DNA of 64,000 nucleotides from Mycolicibacterium brisbanense (GTDB lineage: Bacteria > Actinomycetota > Actinomycetes > Mycobacteriales > Mycobacteriaceae), in the NCBI RefSeq assembly GCF_001570425.1, contig NZ_BCSX01000028.1:1-64000 (forward strand), written 5' to 3'. A model generated the notes under the pieces. That model saw only the letters and a program-made list of their open reading frames with translations, was not told the origin of the DNA and ran no database searches. Both the position numbers and the translations under genes were made by a program. Positions 8,414-18,000 of the stretch are shown here, piece after piece. Each line of letters begins with the position of its first letter. The first letter of the stretch is position 1.

Positions 8414-9668
8414 GCGCGTAGCAATGACCCAGGTCGAAGTGCCCGACTACGATCTCGGAATCCGGGGAAAGTTGGTGCGTACCAACAAGACCCGGGACAC
8501 GGTCAGTGTCGCGATGTGCACGATTCTGTACGGGCTCTCGGTGGCCGACGAGGTCGCCGACACTCCCTTCAGCAACGCGGCCAACGGTTATCCCGACGCC
8601 AGGCTGGTCCCCGATGAGTCGACTCGGATCGATCTGAGCTGGCGAGACGGCGTCGACGCAGTGATCGCCGATCTGGCGGGCGCCGACGGTCACCCGGTGG
8701 AGATGTCGCCGCGCAACGTGTTGCAGAGCCTGCTGCGCCGCTATGCCGAACTCGACCTGCAACCTGTGCTCGGCTTCGAATACGAACTGTGGTTGTTCAG
8801 CGGAGAACGCCGACCGTTCGGCGCTACCGAGAATGCCTACAGTCTTACCAGATCCGCCGAAACCTCGTCATTGGCAACCGAGTTCATCAATCGGATGGAG
8901 TCGGTCGGGATCACCGTGGAGATGTTCCATTCGGAACTCGGACCCGGCTTCTTCGAGTTCACCCTCGCGCCGGCGCCGGCTTTGGAAGCCGCTGACAGCG
9001 CCGTGCGCGCCCGGCAGTATCTGCGTGACCTGTGCGCCGAGCGGGGTCTGCACGCGAGTTTCATGGCAAAGCCGTTCGCCGACAAGTCGGGTGCGGGCGG
9101 ACACGTCCATTCCAGCTTGATGCGGGACGGCGCCAATGTGTTCTCCGATGGGGCTCGCGGACTATCGCGCGAGGGCAAGAGCTACCTGGCCGGTCTGCTG
9201 ACCGGGATGTCTGACACCACAGCGCTGCTCAATCCATACGTGAATTCGTACAAACGGATCGACCCGGAGATGTTCACTCCGGCGGTGGCCGCCTGGGGTC
9301 ATGATGACCGCGGACAGGCCTGCCGGGTGATCCTCAACGACACCGCTTCTGCGCGAGTCGAGCATCGTCGCCCCGGCGCTGACGCCAGCCCGTATCTGGT
9401 GGCCGATGCGGTGTTGGCTGCCGGTCTGCACGGATTGACAGACAGGCTCGCATTGCCGGCGGCGGGCGAGCAGGTGGCTGCCCTTCCGGCCGATTTACGC
9501 AGTGCGGCAGCATTGTTCGAAGATTCCGCCTGGCTGGTCGAACTGCTCGGGAAACCGTTCTGTGGATCCTTCGCGGCCACTCGGCGCGCCGAGGCCGACC
9601 GCTATGAGCAGTGGCTGCGGCAGAACATCACCACCTGGGAACTCACGCGTCACCTGGAGCATCAATGA
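8406..9668 (+). CDS. Glutamine synthetase-like gamma-glutamyl ligase (1)
   Basis: 420-residue glutamine-synthetase-fold ligase, which would join glutamate to an amine using ATP. Catalytic features seen are GFEYELWLF (metal-binding Glu125 and Glu127), the HSELGPGFFEF metal motif, GAGGHVHSS, NSYKR and RVEHRRPGADASPY. It lacks the adenylylation-site region of housekeeping GlnA and is shorter, as in PuuA/IpuC-type gamma-glutamylamine synthetases. A TAGGAG site precedes the ATG. It overlaps the previous gene by 8 bp and the second ligase by 4 bp. The amine substrate is not deducible. Confidence 0.88.
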   Translation: MTERVAMTQVEVPDYDLGIRGKLVRTNKTRDTVSVAMCTILYGLSVADEVADTPFSNAANGYPDARLVPDESTRIDLSWRDGVDAVIADLAGADGHPVEMSPRNVLQSLLRRYAELDLQPVLGFEYELWLFSGERRPFGATENAYSLTRSAETSSLATEFINRMESVGITVEMFHSELGPGFFEFTLAPAPALEAADSAVRARQYLRDLCAERGLHASFMAKPFADKSGAGGHVHSSLMRDGANVFSDGARGLSREGKSYLAGLLTGMSDTTALLNPYVNSYKRIDPEMFTPAVAAWGHDDRGQACRVILNDTASARVEHRRPGADASPYLVADAVLAAGLHGLTDRLALPAAGEQVAALPADLRSAAALFEDSAWLVELLGKPFCGSFAATRRAEADRYEQWLRQNITTWELTRHLEHQ

Positions 9669-11041
9669 ACATGTCACCCCTTACGCTCGCGCAATTCGAC
9701 CGGCTGGCAGAATCGGGCGAGATCAACACCGTTGTCTGTGCCACGCCGGATCCTTACGGGCGACTTGTCGGGAAACGGCTCACGGTCCCGGCGTTCCGAT
9801 CGCTCGGCCTGTCCGGCGACGGCATCAACGCCAGCAGTTTCATCTTCGCCGTCGACCTGGAGATGAACCCGTTGGACCTACCGGTGTCCAACGCCGCGAA
9901 CGGCTGGGCCGACATCCGGCTGGTCCCCGACCTCGCCACGTTACGTCGGGTACCGTGGGAATCCCATGTCGCACTGGTGATCTGCGATGCCTACGAGGCG
10001 AACTCCGACACCCTGCTGGAGGTGGCGCCGCGCACGATTCTGCGCCGCCAGGTGGAACGCGCTCGTGAGTACGGCCTGCGCTTCAAGTTCGCCTCCGAGC
10101 TGGAGTTCTTCCTCGCCGCCACACCGCCGCGGGAAGCCTGGGAACTGGGCTACCAGAATCTGAAGATGTTGTCGGACTACCGGTCTGACTACCAGATGGT
10201 GCAGGCCGGCCGCGATGACTGGTTCATCGAGCAGATTCGCAACCAGATGCCCCAGTTCGGGGTACCGGTCGAGTCATCCAAACCGGAGTGGGGGCTGGGC
10301 CAGCAGGAGGTCACCCTTGACTACTGCGACACCCTCGAAATGGCAGACCGGCACGTGCTGTTCAAGTACGGAGTGAAGCAGCTCGCCCATGCCGCCGACC
10401 TCACAGTGACCTTCATGGCCAAACCCAAGATCGACGAGGTCGGGTCTTCGTGTCACCTGCATGTGAGCATGTGGTCTACCGAGCAGGACAGCAGCCTGTG
10501 CTGGTCGCAGCAGCCCGGTGGGGGCATGTCGGAGCGGTTCGGGTCCTTCGTCGCCGGCCAGTTGGCGCACGCTGCCGACATGACGCTGATGTTTGCCCCG
10601 ACCATCAACTCGTACAAGCGATTCCAGCCCGATCAGTTCGCCGGCACCGCGATCGCGCTGGGGGACGACAACCGCTCATGTGCGTTCCGGCTGGTCGGCC
10701 ACGGACCGTCCTATCGGGTCGAGAACCGGATACCCGGCGGCGACGTGAACCCCTACTACGCGTACTCGGCGACCATCGCGGCCGGGCTCGACGGCATCGA
10801 GCGCCAGCTTCCGGTCCCGGACATCTTCCACGGCAATGCCTGGACCGCAGAGCACATCTCGCTCGTGCCGACCTCCATGCATGAAGCGTTGCGCTTGTTC
10901 GCCGAGTGCAAGATGGCCCGCACCGCATACGGCGACGACGTCTTCGACCATCTGATGACCTCAGCGCAAGCCGAACTCGTCGCCTTTGATTCGCACACGG
11001 TCACCGACTGGGAGAGTCGCCGCTACTACGAACGCGTCTAG
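9665..11041 (+). CDS. Glutamine synthetase-like gamma-glutamyl ligase (2)
   Basis: 458-residue second ligase of the same fold. Motifs are FASELEFFLA (metal Glu pair), KPEWGLGQQEVTL, GSSCHLHVSM, NSYKRFQPD and the ATP/glutamate site YRVENRIPGGDVNPYY. The ATG at 9665 overlaps the preceding TGA, which fixes the start. The two ligases differ throughout, so this is not a recent duplication; they may act on different amines, on two positions of a diamine, or as a hetero-oligomer. The gene lies 39 bp before the hydrolase and is in the same operon. Confidence 0.88.
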   Translation: MNMSPLTLAQFDRLAESGEINTVVCATPDPYGRLVGKRLTVPAFRSLGLSGDGINASSFIFAVDLEMNPLDLPVSNAANGWADIRLVPDLATLRRVPWESHVALVICDAYEANSDTLLEVAPRTILRRQVERAREYGLRFKFASELEFFLAATPPREAWELGYQNLKMLSDYRSDYQMVQAGRDDWFIEQIRNQMPQFGVPVESSKPEWGLGQQEVTLDYCDTLEMADRHVLFKYGVKQLAHAADLTVTFMAKPKIDEVGSSCHLHVSMWSTEQDSSLCWSQQPGGGMSERFGSFVAGQLAHAADMTLMFAPTINSYKRFQPDQFAGTAIALGDDNRSCAFRLVGHGPSYRVENRIPGGDVNPYYAYSATIAAGLDGIERQLPVPDIFHGNAWTAEHISLVPTSMHEALRLFAECKMARTAYGDDVFDHLMTSAQAELVAFDSHTVTDWESRRYYERV

Positions 11042-11080
11042 GCATATACAACCCGAACCGGCACCACCACGAGGAGCAAC

Positions 11081-12016
11081 ATGCCCATCGATCCGATCGC
11101 CCAGAAGATGCTGGACGACGCCAAAAAATCCGGCCGCCCCAACGCCCACCTGCTGCCGGTTCCGACGGCGCGGGAGAATTTCGAGAACACCTTTGCCGCC
11201 CTGGCCAAGCCGCCCGTCCACCGCGTCGTCGACGTCGCGATTCCCACCCGAGACGGGCAGACCATTCCGGGCCGGCTGTACCTGCCTGCCGAAGACAGTT
11301 CAGATCTGCCACTCACGTTGTACTACCACGGCGGTGGCTGGTTGCTCGGCAGTATCGACTCCCACGACGTCGCGACTCGGCTGCTGGCCAACGCCTCGGG
11401 CAGCGCCGTGCTGTCGGTCGGCTACCGGCGTGGTCCCGAAGCCAGGTTCCCGACCGCGGTCAACGACGCCGTCGACGCGCTGAACTGGGCGAGCGATCTC
11501 GCAGCGGGCCTGGGCGTCGACCACCGCCGCGTGGCCGTCGCTGGCGACAGTGCGGGCGGCAACCTGGCCGGCGCTGTGGCGCTGCACGCCCGTGACACCG
11601 GAACACCGCTGTGCCATCAACTGCTGATCTATCCAGTGACCACCACTGACCTCACCATAGGCATGGACCCCGAATACGACGGTGTCATGCTCGAACGCGA
11701 CGAATTGCAGTGGCATCAGGACAATTACCTGCCGGGGCCTGACGCCATGAGCGACCCTCGGGTCAATATCCTGGGTGCCGACCTCACCGGATTGCCTGCT
11801 GCGACAGTCATTCTCGCCGAATGTGATCCGATCCGACCACAGGGTGAGCGCTACGCTGCGGCCCTCGACGCCGCGGGCGTGCCGACCATGGTTCATGTCA
11901 CTGCGGGCATGGTTCACGGATTCTTCGGTCTGGACGAGGTCTTTCCCACGGCGACCGAGGCGATGATGTTTGCCGGTGCGCAGCTCGCACAAGCGTTGGC
12001 CGGTGTACACCGGTGA
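11081..12016 (+). CDS. Alpha/beta hydrolase, HSL-type esterase/lactonase
   Basis: 311-residue hydrolase of the hormone-sensitive-lipase group. The oxyanion motif HGGGW lies near residue 87, the nucleophile elbow is GDSAGGN, and the Asp and His of the triad fit ECDPIR and MVHGFFG near the C terminus. It has no signal peptide, so it is cytosolic. GAGGAGCAAC precedes the ATG. Paired with a Baeyer-Villiger-type monooxygenase 0.8 kb downstream, it may open the ester or lactone that enzyme makes, as in MlhB- or LipR-like systems. It overlaps the next SDR by 4 bp. Confidence 0.88.
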   Translation: MPIDPIAQKMLDDAKKSGRPNAHLLPVPTARENFENTFAALAKPPVHRVVDVAIPTRDGQTIPGRLYLPAEDSSDLPLTLYYHGGGWLLGSIDSHDVATRLLANASGSAVLSVGYRRGPEARFPTAVNDAVDALNWASDLAAGLGVDHRRVAVAGDSAGGNLAGAVALHARDTGTPLCHQLLIYPVTTTDLTIGMDPEYDGVMLERDELQWHQDNYLPGPDAMSDPRVNILGADLTGLPAATVILAECDPIRPQGERYAAALDAAGVPTMVHVTAGMVHGFFGLDEVFPTATEAMMFAGAQLAQALAGVHR

Positions 12017-12741
12017 CCAGGACTGCTCTGGTCACCGGCGCCGGTGGCGGAATCGGGCTGGCGACGGCCATCCGGCTTGCCGCCGAGGGCATCGATGTCC
12101 TCGCCACCGACGTCAAATCGCGCCCCGCGGAACTGCCCGCGTCCGTGCGGTTCGAGAGCTTCGACCTGATCGGCGCGGATCCGACGACACTGCTCGACGC
12201 TGTGGGGTCGCCGGCGCTGGACTACCTGGTCAACGCGGCCGGACTCGCATTGTTCGACCGCGACGGGTCGGTGCTCGAGACCGACGAGTCGGTGTGGGAC
12301 GTCACCCTGGGAGTGAACCTCCACGGGCTTCGACATCTCACCGTCGCGGCGATCCCCTTGCTGCGTAACGGAACCGGACGCAGCATCGTCAATGTGGCGA
12401 GCACCGCCGGGATCCGAGGGATGGACTCACCACTGGACGCCTACCAGGTCAGTAAGGCCGCCGTGGTGTCCCTGACCCAAAGCCTGGCCCTGCAGCTGGG
12501 GCCTGAACGGATCCGGGTCAACACCGTCTGCCCGGGCGCGATCCTGACGCCGATGATCGAACCGCTGTACGAGGAGAACCCGGCGCGGCGCGCCAACATG
12601 GAAGAACGCACACCGTTGCGGCGTCTGGGTCTGCCGGTAGACATCGCCAACGCCATCCATTTCCTGCTCTCCGACCAGGCGTCGTTCATTACTGCCACCG
12701 ACCTCGTGGTCGACGGCGGCTGGACCGCCCAGATCAAATAA
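12013..12741 (+). CDS. Short-chain dehydrogenase/reductase (SDR)
   Basis: 242-residue classical SDR: TGAGGGIG cofactor loop, NAAG, NVASTAG with the catalytic serine, YQVSK and VDGGW. The GTG start overlaps the hydrolase stop (GTGA). It is the last gene of the operon that begins at 4559. It probably oxidises an alcohol from the hydrolase step or prepares the ketone for the monooxygenase; the order is inferred from context only. Confidence 0.88.
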   Translation: MTRTALVTGAGGGIGLATAIRLAAEGIDVLATDVKSRPAELPASVRFESFDLIGADPTTLLDAVGSPALDYLVNAAGLALFDRDGSVLETDESVWDVTLGVNLHGLRHLTVAAIPLLRNGTGRSIVNVASTAGIRGMDSPLDAYQVSKAAVVSLTQSLALQLGPERIRVNTVCPGAILTPMIEPLYEENPARRANMEERTPLRRLGLPVDIANAIHFLLSDQASFITATDLVVDGGWTAQIK

Positions 12742-12790
12742 TCCACGGTGGCTGAGCCACTTTCAGCATGTTGACAATTCCATTTAAGGT

Positions 12791-12809
12791 CTAAATACTG
12801 GGCCTATAG
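12791..12809 (-). promoter_or_regulatory. Recurrent 19-bp element, copy C (before the monooxygenase)
   Basis: The minus-strand sequence is CTATAGGCCCAGTATTTAG, 15 of 19 identical to copy A. It lies 49 bp before the monooxygenase start, in the 117-bp gap after the SDR. As at 1237 and 4478, it is antisense to one neighbouring catabolic gene. Confidence 0.5.
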
Positions 12810-12858
12810 CTATTTCGGCGCTGGCCCGCCGGTTCGTACATCTCGAAGGAGCATCCCG

Positions 12859-14328
12859 ATGAACGCACACGCACACTCGACGCCCCGGGTGGCGATCATC
12901 GGTGCTGGGTTCAGTGGTATCGCGGCGGCCGTCGCTCTGCGGCGTAAGGGAATCGAAGACTTCGTCATCTTCGAGCAGGCCCCCGCCCTGGGCGGAACCT
13001 GGTGGCACAACCGCTATCCCGGTGCCGAGGTCGATCTCGAATCCCACATCTACTCGTTCTCGTTCGAACGCCACGATTGGACCCGCACCCACGCGGACTG
13101 GCGGGAGTTGTTGAGTTACCTCGAGGGTGTGGCTGACAAGTGGGACCTGCCACGGCGCATCTTGTTCAACGAGTCGGTTCAGGATGTGGTGTGGTCCGAC
13201 CATGACCACACCTACACCGTGCGGACGTCATCCGGGGTGGATCACGGCGTGTTCACGGCTGTGATCAGCGCGGTCGGCTTCCTCAACATTCCCGTTGTGC
13301 CACCGTTTGCCCGGGGCGACAACGAGTTCCAGGGCGCGATGTGCCATACATCGCGGTGGATCGACAGCCTGGACATGACCGGCAAGTCGGTGGCCGTCGT
13401 CGGCACCGGGTCCTCGGCGGTCCAGATCGTCAGCGAGGCTGTGAAAGTGGCCTCCGAGGTCAAGATCTTCCAGTTGGAGCCGAACTGGCTGCTGCCCAAG
13501 GACAGCCGCGACTTCACCCCGCGCGAACGCCGACTCAACCGCAACCCTCTTGTGTATGGGTGGCGGCGTTACCGGCTGTACGCGGACTACGATCTGCGAC
13601 AGATCCGGTCCAGTCATGCCCGCAGCACCGGCCGGCACAACCGTCAGCGCCACGCCAAGTCGCTGGCCTTCTTGCGTCGTGAGCTGGCGGCACGGCCAGA
13701 CCTGATGGAATTGGCCACACCGCAATTTGCGTTCGAAGCCCGGCGTACCGTCCTCAGCGACACGTACTACGCTGCGCTGCGCAACCCCAAGGTGACCCTG
13801 GTACCGCACGGCGTCAAGGGCCTCACCCGGACCGGCGCGGTGGATGCCAACGGCGACGAGCATGAGCTCGACATCATCGTCATGGCAACAGGTTTCGATG
13901 CGGCAAACTATCTCGGCAACTATCAGGTACACGGCATGGGTGGCAGAGAACTGCACGAAGGATGGCAGGGTGAGCCGGAGGCGTTCCTGGGCATGATGGT
14001 TCCGGGCTTCCCGAACTTCTTCATCATGTACGGCCCCAATACCAACTCGGTGCCTCTGGTGTCGTTCTACGAGGCCCAGGCCGCCTTCGCTGCCGGATTG
14101 ATCGCCAGAGCGGCGAAGACCGGCAAGACGGTCATCGACGTTCGCCGCTCGGTGTTCGTCATCTACAACGACTGGCTTCAGTCCCAACTGGCCAAAACGG
14201 TGTGGGCCACGACCACGAGTTACTTCCGGGCTGGGACGGGAAAGATCGTGTCACAGTGGCCGTTAGGAGCGACGCCCTATATCTTGGCCACCAAGATGCT
14301 GCGCCGGATTGCCGTCCGGTTGTCATGA
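12859..14328 (+). CDS. Baeyer-Villiger-type flavin monooxygenase
   Basis: 489-residue class B flavoprotein monooxygenase using FAD, NADPH and O2. It has an FAD-binding GAGFSG at residue 14, GGTWWHNRYPGAEVD, the fingerprint FQGAMCHTSRW near residue 160, and a second Rossmann loop GTGSSA for NADPH. The fingerprint matches F-x-G-x3-H-x3-W but has Ile where Pro or Asp is usual, so N- or S-oxidation cannot be excluded. AAGGAGC precedes the ATG. It starts a new unit with its own promoter element and is followed 31 bp later by the amidotransferase-like gene. Confidence 0.9.
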   Translation: MNAHAHSTPRVAIIGAGFSGIAAAVALRRKGIEDFVIFEQAPALGGTWWHNRYPGAEVDLESHIYSFSFERHDWTRTHADWRELLSYLEGVADKWDLPRRILFNESVQDVVWSDHDHTYTVRTSSGVDHGVFTAVISAVGFLNIPVVPPFARGDNEFQGAMCHTSRWIDSLDMTGKSVAVVGTGSSAVQIVSEAVKVASEVKIFQLEPNWLLPKDSRDFTPRERRLNRNPLVYGWRRYRLYADYDLRQIRSSHARSTGRHNRQRHAKSLAFLRRELAARPDLMELATPQFAFEARRTVLSDTYYAALRNPKVTLVPHGVKGLTRTGAVDANGDEHELDIIVMATGFDAANYLGNYQVHGMGGRELHEGWQGEPEAFLGMMVPGFPNFFIMYGPNTNSVPLVSFYEAQAAFAAGLIARAAKTGKTVIDVRRSVFVIYNDWLQSQLAKTVWATTTSYFRAGTGKIVSQWPLGATPYILATKMLRRIAVRLS

Positions 14329-14359
14329 AACCCCTCGGACTGCTCTCGGAAGGCTTGTG

Positions 14360-15097
14360 ATGGGAAAACCAGTCATCGCGGTCACGCTCAGCAGTCGAGA
14401 GCTGTCCGACATGGTGTATTGGCGCCGCATGTTCGACGGGTTGCAGGAATGCGGTGCGATTGCCTTCGCGGTGGACTGCGGCACCGCACCGCTGAACATC
14501 GCGGCATTGCTTGAGCATGTCGACGGGCTACTGATCAGCGGTGGCGTCGACGTCGACCCGACCCGATACGGAGCGGATCCACACGATCCGAAGTTGGGAG
14601 CGATCAACACCATTCGCGACGCCAACGAGATTGCCGCGGTCGAGTATGCCGGGGGTTCCGCCGTTCCCACGCTTGCCATCTGTCGCGGTGCGCAACTGGT
14701 CAACGTCGCGCGAGGCGGCACGTTGTATGTCGATCTGCCGCGCGACCGGCCGTCGGACGTGTGGCATCGGCGGTCTGAGGAGGAGCTCACGACCACGGCC
14801 CACAACGTCGATGTCGCAGCGGGCAGCCGCCTGTCCGAGTGGTTGGGGGAAGCCGGGCGACTCGCCGTCAACAGCCAGCATCACCAAGGCATCCGCACAT
14901 TGGCGCCGGGTTTGGTTGCCACGGCGTTCGCCGATGACGGGCTCATTGAAGCGTATGAGGCGACAGAGCAGCCTCTTTCGGCCGTTCAGTGGCACCCGGA
15001 GATCGACTGGCCGGACAGCAAGGCGTCACGACGGTTGCTGGAAGGATTTGTCGGCTCTTGCCGGAGCCTCACACCCGTTGCGGTGCAGCAGCGTTGA
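14360..15097 (+). CDS. Class I glutamine amidotransferase-like hydrolase (PuuD/peptidase C26 type)
   Basis: 245-residue gamma-glutamyl hydrolase of the PuuD type, expected to release glutamate from gamma-glutamyl compounds. The nucleophile lies in AICRGAQLVN, and the His and Glu of the triad in VQWHPEID. LLISGGVDVDPTRYG and VNSQHHQGI are characteristic of this subgroup. The ATG at 14360 follows GGAAGG at good spacing. With two GS-like ligases upstream it completes a glutamylation/deglutamylation pair. Its 3' end overlaps the convergent pknK gene by 29 bp. Confidence 0.88.
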   Translation: MGKPVIAVTLSSRELSDMVYWRRMFDGLQECGAIAFAVDCGTAPLNIAALLEHVDGLLISGGVDVDPTRYGADPHDPKLGAINTIRDANEIAAVEYAGGSAVPTLAICRGAQLVNVARGGTLYVDLPRDRPSDVWHRRSEEELTTTAHNVDVAAGSRLSEWLGEAGRLAVNSQHHQGIRTLAPGLVATAFADDGLIEAYEATEQPLSAVQWHPEIDWPDSKASRRLLEGFVGSCRSLTPVAVQQR

Positions 15098-18000
15098 GTG
15101 CCTGATCGAGGAAATCGGCCGGCACCTCGGGCCACGCCGGATTCCAGTGGCCCGCTTGTTGATCCGAACGCAGCGCCGCCAGGGTGGCGACCACGTGCGG
15201 GCCACCGTCGACGAGGTAGCGCAGCATCCGCAGCTGCGCGCACTGGGCTGCCACCGTCACAACCATGGCCTTGGCGTCAGCTGTCCGCCCGTCGGCGGCC
15301 AGACACGCACCCAGCAGACGCCGGGCCCGCAGCATCGCCTGCGGTCGGTTCAGCGGAGCCAGTTTGTCCACCCATTCGCGGGCCCAGCGGCACGCGAGTT
15401 CGCGCTGTGCCGGATCGGCGCCGGCGATGAGTGTCCGTATTGCGGAAGCCTCTTCGAACTGCACGGCGATCTCGTCCATCGCGTCGACAGGTTGCCGGCG
15501 GGCGTCATAGGACGTCACGGGCATGGGACCGAATTCCGGATGCGGCGGTAGACCGAGCCTGATGCGTTCATGCTCGGCCAGCGCGCGGAGCCGATTCAGG
15601 GACAGCGCACGTGCGACGCGGGTGGCCTCGTCGAGCCGTTGAGCGGCTGCCAACCGGTCACCTTGCAGTGCTTTGATCCGGGCGTTGATCACGTACCGGG
15701 AGATCTTGAAGTCGACGGAACCGCCCTCTGGCCCGAGCTTGTAGCTCTCGTCCAACAGGCGCGTCGCCTCATCGAGATCGCCTCGCTCGTATACCAATTC
15801 GCCGAGCAATGAGCTGGCCAGCCGGGCGGTGTAGGAATGGATGCCGCCCGACCGCTTGGCAATTCGCAGCGCTTTGCGGAAGAAGGCTTCGGCCGCATTG
15901 TTGTCGAGCATCAGGTGATGCGCCATCCCGGTGAAACACAAACCGTTGACGATGGTGAACGCATCGCCGCTGCGCGCGTAGTACGGCGCCGCCCAGTCCT
16001 GGATCCGATTGACCTCGTCGAGGTCGTAGCGGTACGCGGCCGCGAAGGTCGCGACGTTGGCGGCCGACGCGACGCTGAACGGGCGCAGGCGATCCCGGCG
16101 TCGAATCGCCGCCGCGATGTGGTCGTCGATACCGGTGAGCCGGTCGGCGCGCAGATCCACCACACCGCGCACCACACCGGCGTCGGCTTGTACGTCGGCG
16201 ATCTCCTCGGCGGTCAGCCCGGAGTCTTGCAGCGTCGTATCCACCAGTGCCAGGGCCTGTTCGGCGGTCGGGATCCGGTGTAGCACGATGTTGGCCCACG
16301 CCAGGGCGAGCTGCAGGCGTGGGTGTGATTGCACGGCGGCGGCGGGAAGCTTGCCGGCCAGTCCGATCAGCGTGGCCATCTGGGAGTTGGCGACGAACGA
16401 GAGGCCGTCCTGCTCGACGAGGGTGACGGCGCGTTGCTCGTCGCCGGCGGCCAGCGCGTGGTCGACCGCCTCGCTGATCAACAGGTGCTCGGCGAACCAT
16501 TCCGAGGCCGCCCGGTGCAGCCGCACCACCCGCTGCGGATCGCGACTGAGCCGGTGCTGCAGAAAGTCCAGGAACAGTTGGTGGTAGCGGAACCACTGAT
16601 CGTCGATCCGGCGGAGGAACAGGTCGCGTTCCTCGATCTGCTCGAGTATCGCGAGCCCGTCGGGCACACCGGTCAAAGCGGATGCCAGGTCCCCGCAGAT
16701 GCGTTCGGTGATCGAGGTGGCCAGCAGGAAGTCGAGGATGGACGGTTCCAGGGTGTCGAGCACGTTCTCGGCGAGGAATTCACTGATCATGTGGTGCCGG
16801 CCGGTCATCGTGCCGATGAGCTCGACGGGGTCGTCGCGGTCACGCAGCGACAGGGAGGCCAGCTGCAGGGCCGCCACCCAACCGTCGGTCTTGGCGGTGA
16901 GCTCCTCGACATCGGTCGGGTCGAGGTCGAGGCCGCCGAGCTCCACCAGCAGATTCTCCGACTCGGAAACGTCGAAACGTAGTGCGGTGGCGTCGATTTC
17001 GACGAGTTCGTCCTGCATCCTCATTCGGCTCATCGGCACGCCGCTCTGGCTGCGGCTGGTGATCACGATGGTCATGCCGGAGGCGACGTTGTCCAGCAGG
17101 TAACGCAGCGCCCCGATGGTCGCGGGATCGGTGACCCGCTGCCAGTCGTCGATGACCAGCGTCATGCGGGTGCCGCTTTCGTGGATCTCGTTGATCAGAG
17201 ACGTCAGCACGTAGCGTTCGGCCTCGTCGCCATGTTCCTCGAGCACCTCGCCGAGATCGGCCGCCAGCGCGGGCGTCACCGCGCGGATGGCCTCGATGAG
17301 GTGGGACAGGAACCAGACCACGTTGTTGTCGTCATGGTCGACGGTCAGCCATGCGACCGTGGCCCCTTCGGATTTCAGCAGCCGCGCCCATTGGGCCGCC
17401 AGCGTGCTCTTGCCGAAGCCGGTCGGCCCGTGGATCACCGTCAGCTTCTTGTCTCGCTGGGTGCGCAGTACCTCGATCAAGCGGGCCCGTTCGACGAGCG
17501 TCTTCGTCGACATCGGCAATCGGAACCGGGTGGCCGGGGCGGGTGGCGTCAGCGTGCGGACCCGCTGGCCGCTGAACGGCGTGCGCGGAGACGCCGACGG
17601 CTCGAACCGATTCTCCGGCGCCGGGACCGGGATGGCCATGTCATCGACGGGAAGACCATGGCGGCGCTGCAGGTCGCGCAGCTGCTCCCCGAACGCCGCT
17701 GCACTGGCCGGACGGTCCTTGGTGTTGCGCGACATCGCCCGTTCGATGATCGTGCACATGTCGGCGGGCAGCTCAGAATCCCGCAGGTTCGGCATCGGTT
17801 GCTTGGTGATCCTCAGGAACTGGGCCACCAGCTGCTCGCCGTCACGACGCTCGAACACCGCGTGGCCGGTCGCTGCGCTGAACAGGGTGGACGCGAGGCT
17901 GTAGATGTCCGAGGTGACGTCCGGTGGCTGTCCGAGCAGAACTTCGGGCGCCGTGTAGGCGGGTGAGCCGGTGACGGCACCGTCGGCGGTCTCGAATCCG

